A DNA stretch of 64,000 nt. It comes from Aristolochia californica (taxonomy: Eukaryota > Streptophyta > Magnoliopsida > Piperales > Aristolochiaceae). Under the pieces are notes generated by a model. It did no database searches. It was given only the letters and a program-made list of their open reading frames with translations, and had not been told where the DNA came from. Below, in pieces: positions 27,678 through 39,840 of the stretch. The translations under genes and the position numbers were made by a program. Each line of letters starts with the position of its first letter. Position 1 is the stretch's first letter. The DNA lies in contig JARWKL010000004.1 of assembly GCA_029961685.1 (NCBI GenBank), positions 18,846,348 through 18,910,347 on the forward strand, written 5' to 3'.

Positions 27678-29700
27678 GGATTCATTGGTCATTTGCATCT
27701 TTAACATGTTTCAAACATTTGTATCCATTTTTTAAAACATTTGTAGATAAATCTCTATCTTATAAAATTCTGAGTTGTTAGGGTTGAACTAGTAGAATTA
27801 CGCAAACATGAATAACAAAACTTTTGTGTTCATTTGTGTTGTGCGAATAAATTTTCCTTAGTTACATTTGTTTATTGCTTTAAATTCTTTGCATACATAA
27901 ACTCTCAAATTTTCATTTTGTTGTGATCTATTTGTCTTTTATATCTTTTTTCTTTTACGATATGAAGGGAAAGTGAAAATTCAAGTTTTGATTTAAGAAA
28001 AAAGTATACATCTAAAATGGATATGCACAATGCACAAATATAGAGAGAGATCATTTGAAAAGGATTCTGTAATTTTTAGGGATTGTAAACTCTGTTTAGA
28101 TTTTCTATATTCGGTTCTACAATCATCAGGAAAAGGGGGAGGTGGGGGATTTTTTACTAAGTCTTGACTCCCAATCCATAAGTCATTCTTTCCAAAAATG
28201 TAGCCCGTTATGTATGATAAGACACTTTACGATCATCTATGACCGTTAGCTCAGCTTTTTGTAAATGGGCAAAATAATGGCTTGTTTGACTCTGGTAAAT
28301 ATCCCACCGAACGCTCACTGAGAATTTAATGTAATTCTCTTTAAAAGGTTTGGATCCATAGGTCATTTGCATCTGAAACATGTTTTAAGCATGCATATCC
28401 ATTTTTTAAAACATGTGTAGAAAAATCTCTTTCTTATAAAATTCCGAACTTATAGGGTTGAACGAGTGGAATTTCCCAAACTTGGATAACATAACTTTTG
28501 TGTTCAATTGTGGAGTGCGAAAAATTTTCTTTACTTATATTTTTTTATTGCTTTAAATTTATTCCACGCATAAACTCTAAAATTTTTAGTTTTTTTCTAT
28601 TTATTTGCCTTTTATCTCTTTTTTAGTTTTCGAGATGAAGGGAAAGTGAAAACTCAAGTTTTGATTTTTAAAAAAAGTATACATCTAAAATGGAAATGCA
28701 CAATGCACAGATGTAGAGAGGGATAATTCCAAAAAGTGTATGTAATTTTTAGAGATTGTAAACAATTTTTAGTATTTATATATCAGGTTCTGCAATCATC
28801 GGGAAAAGGGGGAGGCTTGGAATTGTTAACTGAGTTTTACTCCCAATCCATAAGTCATTCATTACAAAAATATAGCCCGTTACGCATGACAAAGCACTTT
28901 ACAATCATCTATGATCGTTAGGTCAGCTTGTTGTAAATGGGCAAAAGAATGGCTTGTTTGAATCGGGTAAATATTCCACCACACGTTCACTTGAGAATTT
29001 AATGTTGTTCTCTTTAAAAGGTTTGGATCCATAGGTCATTTGAATGTTTAACATGTTTCAAGCATTCATATCCATTTTTTAAAACTTGTGTAAAAAAATC
29101 TGTTTCTTATAAATTTCAGAGTTGTTTGGTTTGAACAAGTGGAAGTACAGAAACTTCGATGACAAAACTTTTGTGTTCATTTGTTTTCTATGAAAAAAAA
29201 TTCTTTACTTACTTTTATTTAATGCTTTAAAATGTTTCCATACATAAACTCTAAAATTTTCATTTTTTTGTGATCTATTTGGCTTTTATCTCTTTTTTTT
29301 GTTTACGAGATGAAGGGAAAGTGAAATCTCAAGTTTTGATTTAAGAAAAAAGTATACATATTAAATGAAAACTCACAATACAAAAATGAAGAGAGAGAGA
29401 ATTTTAAAAAGTGTCAGTAATTTTTAGGAATTGTAAACTCTTTTTAGTTTTGATATATCACGTTCTGCAATCGTCGGGGAAAGGGGGAGGCTGGGGATTT
29501 TTAACTGAGTGATGACTCCCAATCCATAAGTCATTCCTGACAAAAATGTAGCCCGTTAAGCATGATAAATCACTTTACAATCATCTGTGATTGTTAGGTC
29601 AGCTTTTTGTAAATGGGATAAATAATGGCTTGTTTGACTCGGGTAAATATCCCACCGCAAGTTCTCTTGAGAATTGAATGTTATTCTCTTTAAAAGTTTT
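27678..29700 (+). repeat. Trimer HOR copy 8 (A-B'-C)
   Basis: Units start at 27678 (A), 28352 (B') and 29025 (C). The B' and C units match those at 20245 and 20918 at offset 8107 bp, sharing gagtgcgaaaaattttc, gcttgttgtaaatgggc and cagagttgtttggtttg. Confidence 0.87.
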
Positions 29701-30356
29701 GGATTCATTGGTCATTTGCATCTTTAACATGTGTCAAACATTTGTTTCCATTTTTTAAAACATGTGTAGAAAAATTTATTTCTTATAAAATTCCGACCTG
29801 TTAGGGTTGAACTAGTAGAATTACCCAAACATGCATAACAAAACTTTTGTGTTCATTTGTGTTGTGTGAATAAATTTTGCTTAGTTACATTTGTTTATTG
29901 CTTTAAATTTTTTGCATACATAAACTCTAAAATTTTCATTTTGTTGTGATCTATTTGTCTTTTATCTCTTTTTTCTTTTACGATATGAAGGGAAAGTGAA
30001 AACTCAAGTTTTCATTTAAGAGAAAAGTATACATCTAAAATGGATATGCACATTGCACATATGTAGAGAGAGATAATTTAAAAAAGATTCTATAATTTTT
30101 AGGGATTGTAAACTCCGTTTAGATTTTCTATATCAGGTTCTACAATCATCCGGAAAAGGGGGAGGCGGGGGATATTTTACTAAGTGTTGTCTCCCAATCC
30201 ATAAGTCATTCTTTCCAAAGATAAATCACTTTACAATCATCTACGACCGTTAGCTCAGCTTTTTTTAAATGGGCAAAATAATAGCTTGTTTGACTCTGGT
30301 AAATATCCCACCGCATGCTCACTTGAGAATTTAATGTAATTCTCTTTAAAAGGTTT
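29701..30356 (+). repeat. A-type monomer with ~20-bp deletion (656 bp)
   Basis: Near 30220 the sequence runs ctttccaaagataaatcac; the piece that normally reads close to aatatagcccgttatgtatg is missing between ccaaa and gataaatc. Otherwise this is an ordinary A unit of the trimer type. Confidence 0.85.
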
Positions 30357-31699
30357 GGATCCATAGGTCATTTGCATCTGAAACATGTTTTAAGCATGGA
30401 TATCCTTTTTTTAAAACGTGTAGAATAATCTCTTTCTTATAAAATTCCAAACTTTTGGGGTTGAACGAATGGAATTTCCCAAACTTGGATAACATAACTT
30501 TTCTGTTCATTTGTGGTGTGTGAATAAATTTTCTTTACTTAAATATTTTTATTGCTTTTTATTTATTCCATACATAAACTCTAAAATTTTATTTATTTTT
30601 ATGTATTTTCCTTTTGTCTCTTTTTTTTTGTTTTCGAGATGAAGGGAATGTGAAAAATCAAATTTTGATTTAAGAAAAATGTACACATCTAAAATGGAAA
30701 TGCACAATGCACAAATATTGAGGGGGATAATTCCAAAAAGTGTATGTAATTTTTAGAAATTGTAAACTATTTTTAGTAGTTATATATCAGGATCTGCAAT
30801 CGTCGGGAAAAAGGGGTGGCTTGGAATTTTTAACTGAGTTTGGCTCCCAATCCATAAGTCATTCCTCAAAAAAATATAGTCCATTACTCATGATATTTCA
30901 CTTTACAATCTATGATCGTTAGGCCAGCTTTTAGTAAATGGGCAAAATAATGGCTTGTTTGACTCGGGTAAATATTCCACCGCACGTCAACTTGAGAATT
31001 TAATGTTATTCTCTTTAAAAGGTTTGGATCCATCGTTCATTTGAATCTTTAACATGTTTTAAGCTTTCATATCCTTTTTTTCAAACATGTACAGAAAAAT
31101 CTCTTTCTTATAAAATTCCGAGCTATTAGGGTTGAAAGAGTGGAATAACCAAACTTGGATGGCAAAACTTTTGTGTTCATTTGTTTTCTGTGAATAAATT
31201 TTCATTACTTACATTTATTTATTGCTTTAAATTCTCTCCTTACATAAACTCTAAAATTTTTATTTTGTTGTGATCTATTTGCCTTTTATCTTTTTTTTTT
31301 GTTTACGAGATGAAGGGAAAGTGAAAACTCAAGTTTTGATTTAAGGGAAAGGTACACATCTTAAATGGAAATGCACAATGCACAAATGTTGATAGAGATA
31401 ATTAAAAAAATTGTCTATATTTTTTAGGGATTATAAATCTTTTTAGTTTTTATATATCAGGTTCTGCAATCGTCGGGAAAAGGGGAAGGCGGGGGATTTT
31501 TAACTAAATCTTAACTCCCAATCCAAAAGTCATTCCTTAAAAAAATATAGCCCATTACGCATGATAAATCACTTTACAATCATCTATGATCATTAGGTCA
31601 GCTTTTTGTAAATTGGCAAAATAATGGCTTGTTTCACTCTGGTAAATATCCCACCGCACATTCACTTGAGAATTTAATGTTATTCTCTTTAAAAGGATT

Positions 31700-32338
31700 G
31701 GATCCATAGGTCATTTGCATCTTTAACATGTTTCAAGCATGCACATCCCTATTTTAAAACAAGTGTAGAAAAAAAATTCATATAAAATTCTGAGCTACAA
31801 GGTATGAACTAGTGGAATTTCCAACACTTGGATAACAAAATATTTGTGTTCATTTTCGGAGTGTGAATAAATTTTATTTTCTCATGTTTGTTTATTGCTT
31901 TCATTCTTTTCGTAAATAATCTCTAAAATTTTCATTTTGTTGACGAGATGAAGGGAAAGTGAAAACTCAACTTTGTATTTATGAAAAAAGTATACATCTA
32001 AAATGGAAATGCACAATGCACAATTATAGAGAGTCATAATTCCAAAAAGTGTCAGTAATTTTTAGGGATTGTAAACTCTTTTTAGTTTTTATATATCGGG
32101 TTCTGCAATTGTCGTGAAAAGGGGGAGGCGGGGGATATTTAACTGAATGTTTACTCCCAATCCATAACTCATTCCTTACAAAAATATAGCCCATTATACA
32201 TGATAAATCACTTTACAATCATCTATGATCGTTAGGTCAGCTTTTTGTCATTGGGCAAAATAATGGCTTGTTTGACTCCGGTAAATATCCCACTGCACGT
32301 TCACTTGAGAATTTAATGTTATTCTCTTTAAAAGGTTT
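31700..32338 (+). repeat. D-type monomer with ~36-bp deletion (639 bp)
   Basis: Near 31941 cattttgttgacgagatg replaces the normal path through gatctatttgcc and the T tract, so the T tract is lost. The T tract is also the most length-variable part of the unit elsewhere. Confidence 0.85.
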
Positions 32339-35015
32339 GGATCCATAGGTCATTTGAATCTTTAACATGTTTCAAGCATTCAAGACAATATTTTAAAACA
32401 TGTGTAGAAAAAACACTTTCTTCTCAAATTTCGAGCTATTAGGGTTGAACTAGTGGAATTACCCAAACATGCATAACAAAAATTTTGTGTTCATTTCTGT
32501 TGTGTGAATAAATTTTCCTTACTTTAATTTGTTTATTGCTTTAAATTATTTCCATACATAAACTCTAAAATTTTCATTTTGTTGTGATCTATTTTCCTTT
32601 TATCTCTTTTTTCTTTTACGAGATGAAGGGAAAGTCAAAACTCCAGTTTTGATTTAAGAAAAAAGTATACATCTAAAATGGATATGCACAATGCACCAAT
32701 GTAAAGAGAAATAATTCAAAAAAAATTATGTAATTTTTAGGGATTGTAAAGTCCATTTAGTTTTTATATATCAGGTTCTGCAATCATCTGGAAAGGGGGG
32801 GGGGGATGTTTTACTGAGTGTTGACTCCCAATCCATAAGTCATTCTTTACAAAATTATAGCCCTTTACGTATGATAAATCACTTTACAATCATCTATGAC
32901 CGTTAGCTTAGCTTTTTTTCTAAATGGGCAAAATAAAGGCGTGTTTGACTCGAGTAAATATCCTACCGCACTCTCACTTGATAATTTAATTTAATTCTCT
33001 TTAAAAGGTTTGGATCTAGGTCATTTGCATCTGTAACATGTTTCGAGCATGCATATCCTTTTTTTTTAAAACATGTGTAGAAAAATCTCTTTCTTATAAA
33101 ATTTTGTACTATTAGGGTTGAACTAGTGGAATTTCCCAAACTTGGATAACATAACTTTTGTGTTCATTTTTGGTGTGTGAATAAATTTTCTTTACTGACA
33201 TTTTTTTATTTCTTTAAATTCTTTCCATACATAAACTCTAAAATTTTCATTTTTTTGTGATCTATTTGGCTTTTATCTCTTTTTTTTTTGTTTCCGAGAT
33301 GAAGGGAAAGTGAAAACTCAAGTTTTGATTTAAGAAAAAATTACACATCTAAAATGGAAATGCACAATGCACAAATGTCGAGAGGGATAAATCCAAGAAG
33401 TTTATGTAATTTTTAAGGATTTTAAACTCTTTTTAGTATTTATATATCAGATTCTGCAATCGTCTGGAAAAGGGGGCGGCTGGGAATTTTTAACTGAGTT
33501 TTGACTCCCAATCCATAAGTCATTCCTTACAAAAATATAGCCCGTTACACATGATAAATTACTTTACAATCATCTATGATCGTTAGGTCAGCTTTTTGTA
33601 AATGGGAAAAATAATGGTTTGTTTGACTCAAGTAAGTATCCCACCACACGTTCACTTGAGAATTAAGTGTATTCTCTTTAAAAGATTTGGATCCATATGT
33701 CATTTGAATCTTTATCATGTTTCAAACATTCATATCCATTTTTTAAAACATGTTAAGAAAAATCTCTTTCTTATAAAATTCCGAGCTATTTGGGTTGAAC
33801 TAGTGGAATTAGCAAAACTTAGATGTCAAAACTTTTGTGTTCATTTGTGTTCTGTGAATAAATCTTCATTACTTACATTTATTTATTTCTTTAAATTATT
33901 TCCGTACATAAACTCTAAAATTTTCATTTTCTTGTGATCTATTTGCCTTTTATCTCTTTTTTTTGTTTACGAGATGAAGGGAAAGTGAAAATTCAAGTTT
34001 TGAATTGAGAAAAAAGTATACATCTAAAATGGAAATGCACAATGCACTAATGTAGATAGAGATAATTCAAAAAAGTGTCTGTAATTTTTAGGGATTGTAA
34101 ACTCTTTTTAGTTTTTATATATCAGGTTTTGAAAACGTTGGGAAAAGGGGGAGGTGGGGGATTTTTAACTGAATCTTGACTCCCAATCCAAAAGTCATTC
34201 CTTAAAAAAAATAGCATGTTACGCATGATAAATCACTTTACAATCATCTATGATCGTTAGGTCAGTTTTTTGTAAATTGGCAAATTAATGGTTTGTTTCA
34301 CTCAGGTAAATATCCCACTGCACGTTCACTTGAGAATTTAATGTTATTCTCTTTAAAAGGTTCGGATCCATAGGTAATTTGCATCTTTAACTTGTTTCAA
34401 GCATGCATATCCCTATTTTAAAACATTTGTAGAAAAATTTCCTTCTTATAAAATTCCGAGCTACAAGGTATGGACTAGTGGAATTTCCCAAACTTGGATA
34501 ACAAAACATTTTTGTTCATTTGTGGTGTGTGAATAAATTTTCTTTTCTCACATTTGTTTATTGCTTTCATTCTTTCCATACATAAACTCTAAAATTTTCA
34601 TTTCTTTGTGATCTATTTGCCTTTAGTATCTTTCTTTGTGAAAACTCAAGTTTGTGTTTAAGAAAAAAGTATACATCTAAAATGGAAATGCACAATGCAC
34701 AATTGTAGAGAGAAATAATTCCAAAAAGTGTCAGTAATTGTTAGGGATTGTAAACTCTTTTTAGTTTTTATATATTAGGTTCCGCAATCGTCGGGAAAAG
34801 GGGGAGGCGGGGGATTTTTAACTGTGTTGACTCCCAATCCATAAGTCATTCCATACAAAAATAAAGCCCGTTACACATGATAAATCACATTACAATCATC
34901 TATGATCGTTAGGTCAGCGTTTTGTCATTGGGCAAAATAATGGCTTGTTTGACTCCGGTAAATATCCCACCGAACGTTCACGTGAGAATTTAATGTTATT
35001 CTCTTTAAAAGGTTT
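32339..35015 (+). repeat. HOR III copy 2 (A-B-C-D)
   Basis: Units start at 32339 (A), 33012 (B), 33689 (C) and 34364 (D). The register at 33012 is damaged (ggatctagg). The D unit lacks about 20 bp near 34636, where tctttctttgtgaaaactc omits tttacgagatgaaggg. Confidence 0.85.
32795..32805 (+). repeat. G11 homopolymer replacing the conserved G-rich block
   Basis: In the 32339 unit the block that elsewhere reads ggggg-a-gg-c-ggggg is collapsed to an uninterrupted run of 11 G, flanked by tctggaaa and atgtttt. This is the longest G run seen in the window. Confidence 0.95.
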
Positions 35016-37808
35016 GGATCCATAGGTCATTTGAATCTTTAACATATTTCAATCATTCATATCCATTTTTTATAACATGTGTAGAAAAATCTTTTCTTCT
35101 AAAATTCCGAGCTATTAGGAATGAACTTGTGGAATTACCCAAACATGCGTAAAAAAACTTTTGTGTTCATTTGTGTTGTGTGAATAAATTATCCTTACTT
35201 ACATTTGTTTATTGCTTTAAATTCTTTCCATACATAAACTCTAAATTTTTCATTTTGTTGTGATCTATTTGCCTTTTACGCTTTTTTCTTTTACGATATG
35301 AAGAGAAAGTGAAAACTCAAGTTTTGATTTAAGAAAAAGATAGACATCTAAAAAGGATATGCACAATGCACAAATGTAGAGAGAGATAATTCCAAAAAGT
35401 TTCTGTAATTTTTAGGGATTGCAAACTCCTTTTAGTTTTTATATATCTGGTTCTACAATCATCAGGAAAAGGGGGAGGCGGGGGATTTTTTACTGAGTGT
35501 TGACTCCCAATCCATAAGTCATTCTTTACAAAAATATAGGCCGTTATGTATGATAAATCACTTTACAATCATCTATGACCGTTAGCTCAAATTTTTGAAA
35601 ATGGGCAAAATAATGGCTTGTTTGACTCGGGTAAATATCCCACCGCACTCTCACTTGAGCATTTAATATAATTCTCTTTAAAAGGTTTGGATCCATAGGT
35701 CCTTTGCATTTGTAACAAGTTTCAAGCATGCATATCCATTTTTTAAAATATGTGTAGAAAAATCTCTTTCTTATAAAATTCCGAACTATCAGGTTTGAAC
35801 TAGTGAAATTTTCAAAACTTGCATAACATAACATTTGTAGTCATTTGTGGTGTGTGAATAAATTTTCTTTACTTACATTTGTTTATAGCTTTAAATTCTT
35901 TCCATACATAAACTCTAAAATTTTCATTTTTTTGTAATCTATTTGCTTTTATCTTTCTTTTTTGTTTCCGAGATGAAGGGAAAGTGAAAACTCAAGTTTT
36001 TATTTAAGAAAAAAGTATACATCTAAAATGGAAATGCACAAAGCCCAAATATCGAGAGGGTTCCAAGATGAAGGGGAAGTGAAAACTCAAGTTTTTATTT
36101 AAGAAAAAAGTATACATCTAAAATGGAAATGCACAAAGCCCAAATATCGAGAGGGATAATTCTAAAAAGTGTATGTAATTTTTAGGGATTGTGAACTCTT
36201 ATTAGTATTTATATATCAAGTTCTGCAATCGTCGGGAAAAGGGGAAGGCTCAAAATTTTGAACTGAGTTTTGACTCCCAATCCATAAGTCATTCATTACA
36301 AAAATATAGCCCGTTACGCATGATAAATCACTTTACAATCATCTATGATCGATAGGTCAGCTTTTTGTAAATGGGCAAAATAGTGGCTTGTTTGACTCGG
36401 GTAAATATCCCACTGCACGTTCACATGAGAATTTAATGTTATTCTCATTAAAATGTTAGGATCCAAAGGTCATTTGAATCTTTAACATGTTTCAAGCATT
36501 CATATGCACTTTTTAAAACAAGTGTAGAAAAATCTCTTTCTTATAAAATTCTGAGCTATTAGGGTTGAACTAGTGGAATTACCGAAACTTGGATGACAAA
36601 ACTTTTGTGTTCATTTGTGTTCTGTTAATAAATTTTTGTTACTTAAATTTATTTATTTCTTTAAATTCTTTCCATAAATAAACTCTAAAATTTTCATTTT
36701 CTTGTGATCTATTTGCCTTTTATCTCTTTTTTTGGTTTACGAGATGAAGGGAAAGTGAAAACTCAAGTTTTGATTAAAGAAAAAAGTATACATCTAAAAT
36801 GGAAATGCACAATGCACAAATATAGAGAGAGATAATTCAAAAAAGTTTTTGTAATTTTTAGGGATTGTAAACTCTTTTTAGTTTTTATATTTCAGGTTCT
36901 ACAAATTATCAGGAAAAGGGGAAGTGGGGGATTTTTAACTGAATCTTGACTCCCAATCTAAAAGTCATTCCTTAAAAAAATATAGCCCGTTACGCATGCT
37001 AAATCACTTTACAAACATCTATAATCGTTCGGTCAGCTTTTTTTAAATTGGCCAAATAATGGCTTCTTTGACTCGGGTAAATATCCCACCGCACGTTCAC
37101 TTGAGAATTTAATGTTATTCTCTTTAAAAGGTTCGGATCCATAGGTCATTTGCATCTTTAACATGTTTCAAGCATGCATATCCCTATTTTAAAACATGTG
37201 TAGAAAAATTTCTTTCTCTTAAAATTCTGAGCAACAAGGTATGAACTAGTGGAATTTCCCAAACTTGGATAAGAAAACATTTGTGTTCATTTGTGGTGTG
37301 TGAATAAATTTTCTTCTCTCACGTTTTTTTATTGATTTCATTCTTTCCATACATAAACTCTAAAATTTTCATTTTTTTTTATCTATTTGCCTTTTATATC
37401 TTTTTTTTTTGTTTACGAGATGAAGGGAAAGTGAAAACTCAAGTTTGTATTTAAGAAAAAAATATACATCTAAAATGGAATGCACAATGAAAAATTGTAG
37501 AGAGAGATAATTCCAAAAAGTGTCTATAATTTTTAGGGATTGTAAACTCTTTTTAGTTTTTATATATCAGGTTCTGCAATCGTCGGGAAAAGGGGGAGGC
37601 AGAGGATTTTTAACTGAGTGTTGACTCCCAATCCATAAGTCATTCCTTACAAAAATATAGGCCGTTACACATGATAAATCAGTTTATAATCATCTATGAT
37701 CGTTAGGACAATTTTTGTCATTGGGCAAAATAATGGCTCTTTTGATTCGGGTAAATATCCCACCGCATGCTCGCTTGAGAATTTAATGTAATTCTCTTTA
37801 AAAGGTTT
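35016..37808 (+). repeat. HOR III copy 3 (A-B-C-D) carrying a 95-bp duplication
   Basis: Units start at 35016 (A), 35689 (B), 36459 (C) and 37135 (D). The 35689 unit is 770 bp long because of the internal tandem duplication at 35966-36155. Without it the period would be about 2.70 kb. Confidence 0.85.
35966..36155 (+). repeat. 95-bp tandem duplication inside one monomer
   Basis: Copy 1 is 35966-36060 and copy 2 is 36061-36155. Both begin ttcc(g/a)agatgaaggg, both contain aagtatacatctaaaatgg and the private variant cacaaagcccaaatatcg, and both end gagaggg. I see two differences (cgag to caag; gggaaag to ggggaag). The duplicate restarts directly after gagaggg with no filler. Near-identity implies a recent event, or an assembly error that long reads would settle. 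Confidence 0.95.
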
Positions 37809-38749
37809 TGATCCCTAGTTCATTTGCATTTGTAACATGTTTCAAGCATGCATATCCATTTTTTACTACATGTGAAGAAAAATCTCTTTCATATAAAATT
37901 CCGACTATTAGGGTTGTACTAGTGGAATTTCCCAAACTCTGATAACATAAATTTTGTGTTCATTTGTGATGTGTGAATAAATTTTCTTTACTTATATTTG
38001 TTTATTTTTTTAAATTCTTACCTAACATAAACTCAAAAATTTTAATTTTTTCGTGATCTATTTGCCTTTTATCTCTTTTTTTTGTTTCTGAGATGAAGGG
38101 AAACTGAAAACTCAAGTTTTGATTTAAGAAAAAAGTATACATATGAAATGGAAATTCACAATACAAAAATGTAGAGAGAGATAATTTTAAAAAGAGTCGG
38201 TAATTTTTAGGGATTGTAAACTCTTTCAGTTTTTATATCAGGTTCATGAAATTTTCGAGAAAAGGGGAAGGCTGGGGATTTTTAATTGAGTCTTGAATCC
38301 CAATCCATAAGTCATTAGTTATAAAAATATAGCCCGTTACACATGATAAATCACTTTACAAACATCTGTGAATTTTAGGTAAGCTTTTTGAAAATGGGAA
38401 AAATTATAGCTTGTTTGACTCGGGTAAATATCCCACCGCAAATTCTCTTGAGAATTTAATGTTATTCTCTTTAAAAGTTTTGGATCCATATGTCATTTGC
38501 ATCTTTAACATGTTTGAAGCATGCATATCACTTTTTAAAAAATGTGTAAAAAAATCTTTCTTATAAAATTACGAGCTATTAGGGTTGAACAAGTGGAATT
38601 TCCAAAACTTGGATAACAAAAATTTTGTGTTCATTTTCGGTGTGTGAATAAATTTTCTTTAATTACATTTGTTTATTGCTTTAAATTCTTTCCATACATA
38701 AACTCTAAAATTTTCATTTTGTTGTGATCTATTTGCCATTTATCTCTTA

Positions 38750-39840
38750 TTTTTTGTTTACGAGATGAAGGGAAAGTGAAAACTCAAGTTTGTATTTAAG
38801 AAAAAAGTATACATCTAAAATAGAAACGCACAAAGCACAAATGTAGAGAGAGATAATTCCTAAAAGTGTCAGTAATTTTTGGGGATTGTAAACTCTTTTC
38901 AGTTTTTATATATCAAGTTCTACAGTTGTCAGGAAAAAGGGGAGGTGTGGGATTTTTAACTGAGTGTTGAATCCGATTCCATAAATCATTCCTTACAAAA
39001 ATATAGCCTGTTACGCATGATAAATCACTTTACAATCATCTATGATCGTTAGGTCAGCTTTTTGTATATGGGGAAAATATTGGCTTGTTTGGCTCAGGTA
39101 AATATCCCACCGCACGTTCACTTGAGAATTTACTGAGCGTTTGTTATTCTCTTTAAAAGGTTTGGATCCATAGGACATTTGAATCTTTAACATGTTTCAA
39201 GCATGCATATCCATTTTTTAAAAATTGTGTAAAAAAATTCCTTTTTTTATAATATTCCGATCTATTAGGGTTGATCAAGTGGAATTACCCTAACTTGGAT
39301 AACAAAACTTTTGTGTTCATTTGTGTTGTGTGAATAAATTTTCTTTTCTTACATTTTTTTATTGTTGTAAATCTTTCCATACGTCAACTCTAAAATTTTC
39401 ATATTGTTGTGATCTATTTGCCTTTTATCTCTTTTTTTTATTACGAGATGAAGGGAAGTGAAAACTCAAGTTTTGATTTAAGAAAAGAGTCTACATCTAA
39501 AATGGAAATGCACAATGCACAAATGAAGAGAGAGATAATTCCAAAAAAAATTTGTAATTTTTAGGGTTTGTAAACTCTTTTTAGTTTTTATACATCAAGT
39601 TCTGCAATCGTCGGGAAAAGAGGAAGGCGGGGGATTTTTAACTGAGTGTTGCACCCAATCTATAAGTCAATCCTTACAAAAATATAGCTCGTTTCGCATG
39701 ATAAATGACTTTACAATCATCTTTGATCGTTAGGTCAGCTTTTTGTAAATGGGCAAAATATTGGCTTGTTTGACTCGGGTAAATATCCCACCGCACGTTC
39801 ACTTGAGAATTTAATGTCATTCTCTATAAAAGGTTTGGAT
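38750..39840 (+). repeat. Segmental repeat, copy 1 (~1.07 kb)
   Basis: Matches 42770-43830 at offset 3989-4013 bp. Shared private variants are aactcttttcag, ccata(c/t)gtcaactc, ttcatattgttgtgatc, attacgagatgaagggaag, gtctacatc and gttgcacccaatctataag. About 8 extra bases (tgagcgtt-like) sit near 39133 in this copy. The segment spans about 1.6 monomers, so its ends do not follow the unit boundary. Confidence 0.85.

Larger units (their letters stand above)
21594..29497 (+). repeat. Super-repeat copy 2 (12-monomer segment, ~7.9 kb)
   Basis: Partner of 12881-21390, lacking the extra 603-bp unit. Evidence is the paired rare variants at constant offset, for example tatatatcacgttctgcaat near 21345 and 29453, and tataaatttcagagttg near 21001 and 29108. 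The two copies directly follow each other. Confidence 0.85.
12720..30700. repeat. Trimeric HOR block (A-B-C), ~2.03 kb period
   Basis: A-type registers lie at 12881, 14911, 16939, 18963, 21594, 23620, 25651, 27678 and 29701. Successive differences are 2023-2031 bp, except 2631 bp between 18963 and 21594, which contains one extra 603-bp unit. A has a mutated register (ggattc, gggttc or ggcttc) and tcccaccgcaagttctctt. B has taatgtaattctc or similar, aaacatgttttaagcatg and gaacgagtgg. C has tattccaccgcacgttcac, acttgtgtaaaaaa and agaaacttcgatgac. Remaining registers: B at 13556, 15589, 17611, 19642, 20245, 22269, 24299, 26326, 28352, 30357; C at 14231, 16262, 18286, 20918, 22944, 24974, 27002, 29025. 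Confidence 0.92.
29701..32338 (+). repeat. HOR III copy 1 (A-B-C-D)
   Basis: Units start at 29701 (A), 30357 (B), 31026 (C) and 31700 (D). It is shortened by deletions of about 20 bp near 30220 and about 36 bp near 31941. Confidence 0.78.
29701..37808. repeat. Tetrameric HOR III block (A-B-C-D), ~2.67 kb, three copies
   Basis: A registers are 29701, 32339 and 35016; B 30357, 33012 and 35689; C 31026, 33689 and 36459; D 31700, 34364 and 37135. Four-unit offsets are 2638-2677 bp, or 2770-2793 bp where the 95-bp duplication falls inside. D is marked by atccctattttaaaac and caaggtatg; C by cttggatg(g/a)caaaac-like sequence and ttctgtgaataaat; A by acccaaacatgc; B by cataactttt. The first A-B pair is still very close to the trimer type, so the true change of type is near 30400-31000. 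The next unit, at 37809, is B-like, so the A-B-C-D order breaks there. Confidence 0.85.

Noticed and set aside
33602..33937. Longest open frame (111 codons, + strand)
   Set aside because: It lies in the satellite, has no recognisable domain, and the equivalent frame is broken in neighbouring units. Its peptide is only the translation of the register-to-T-tract part of a monomer.
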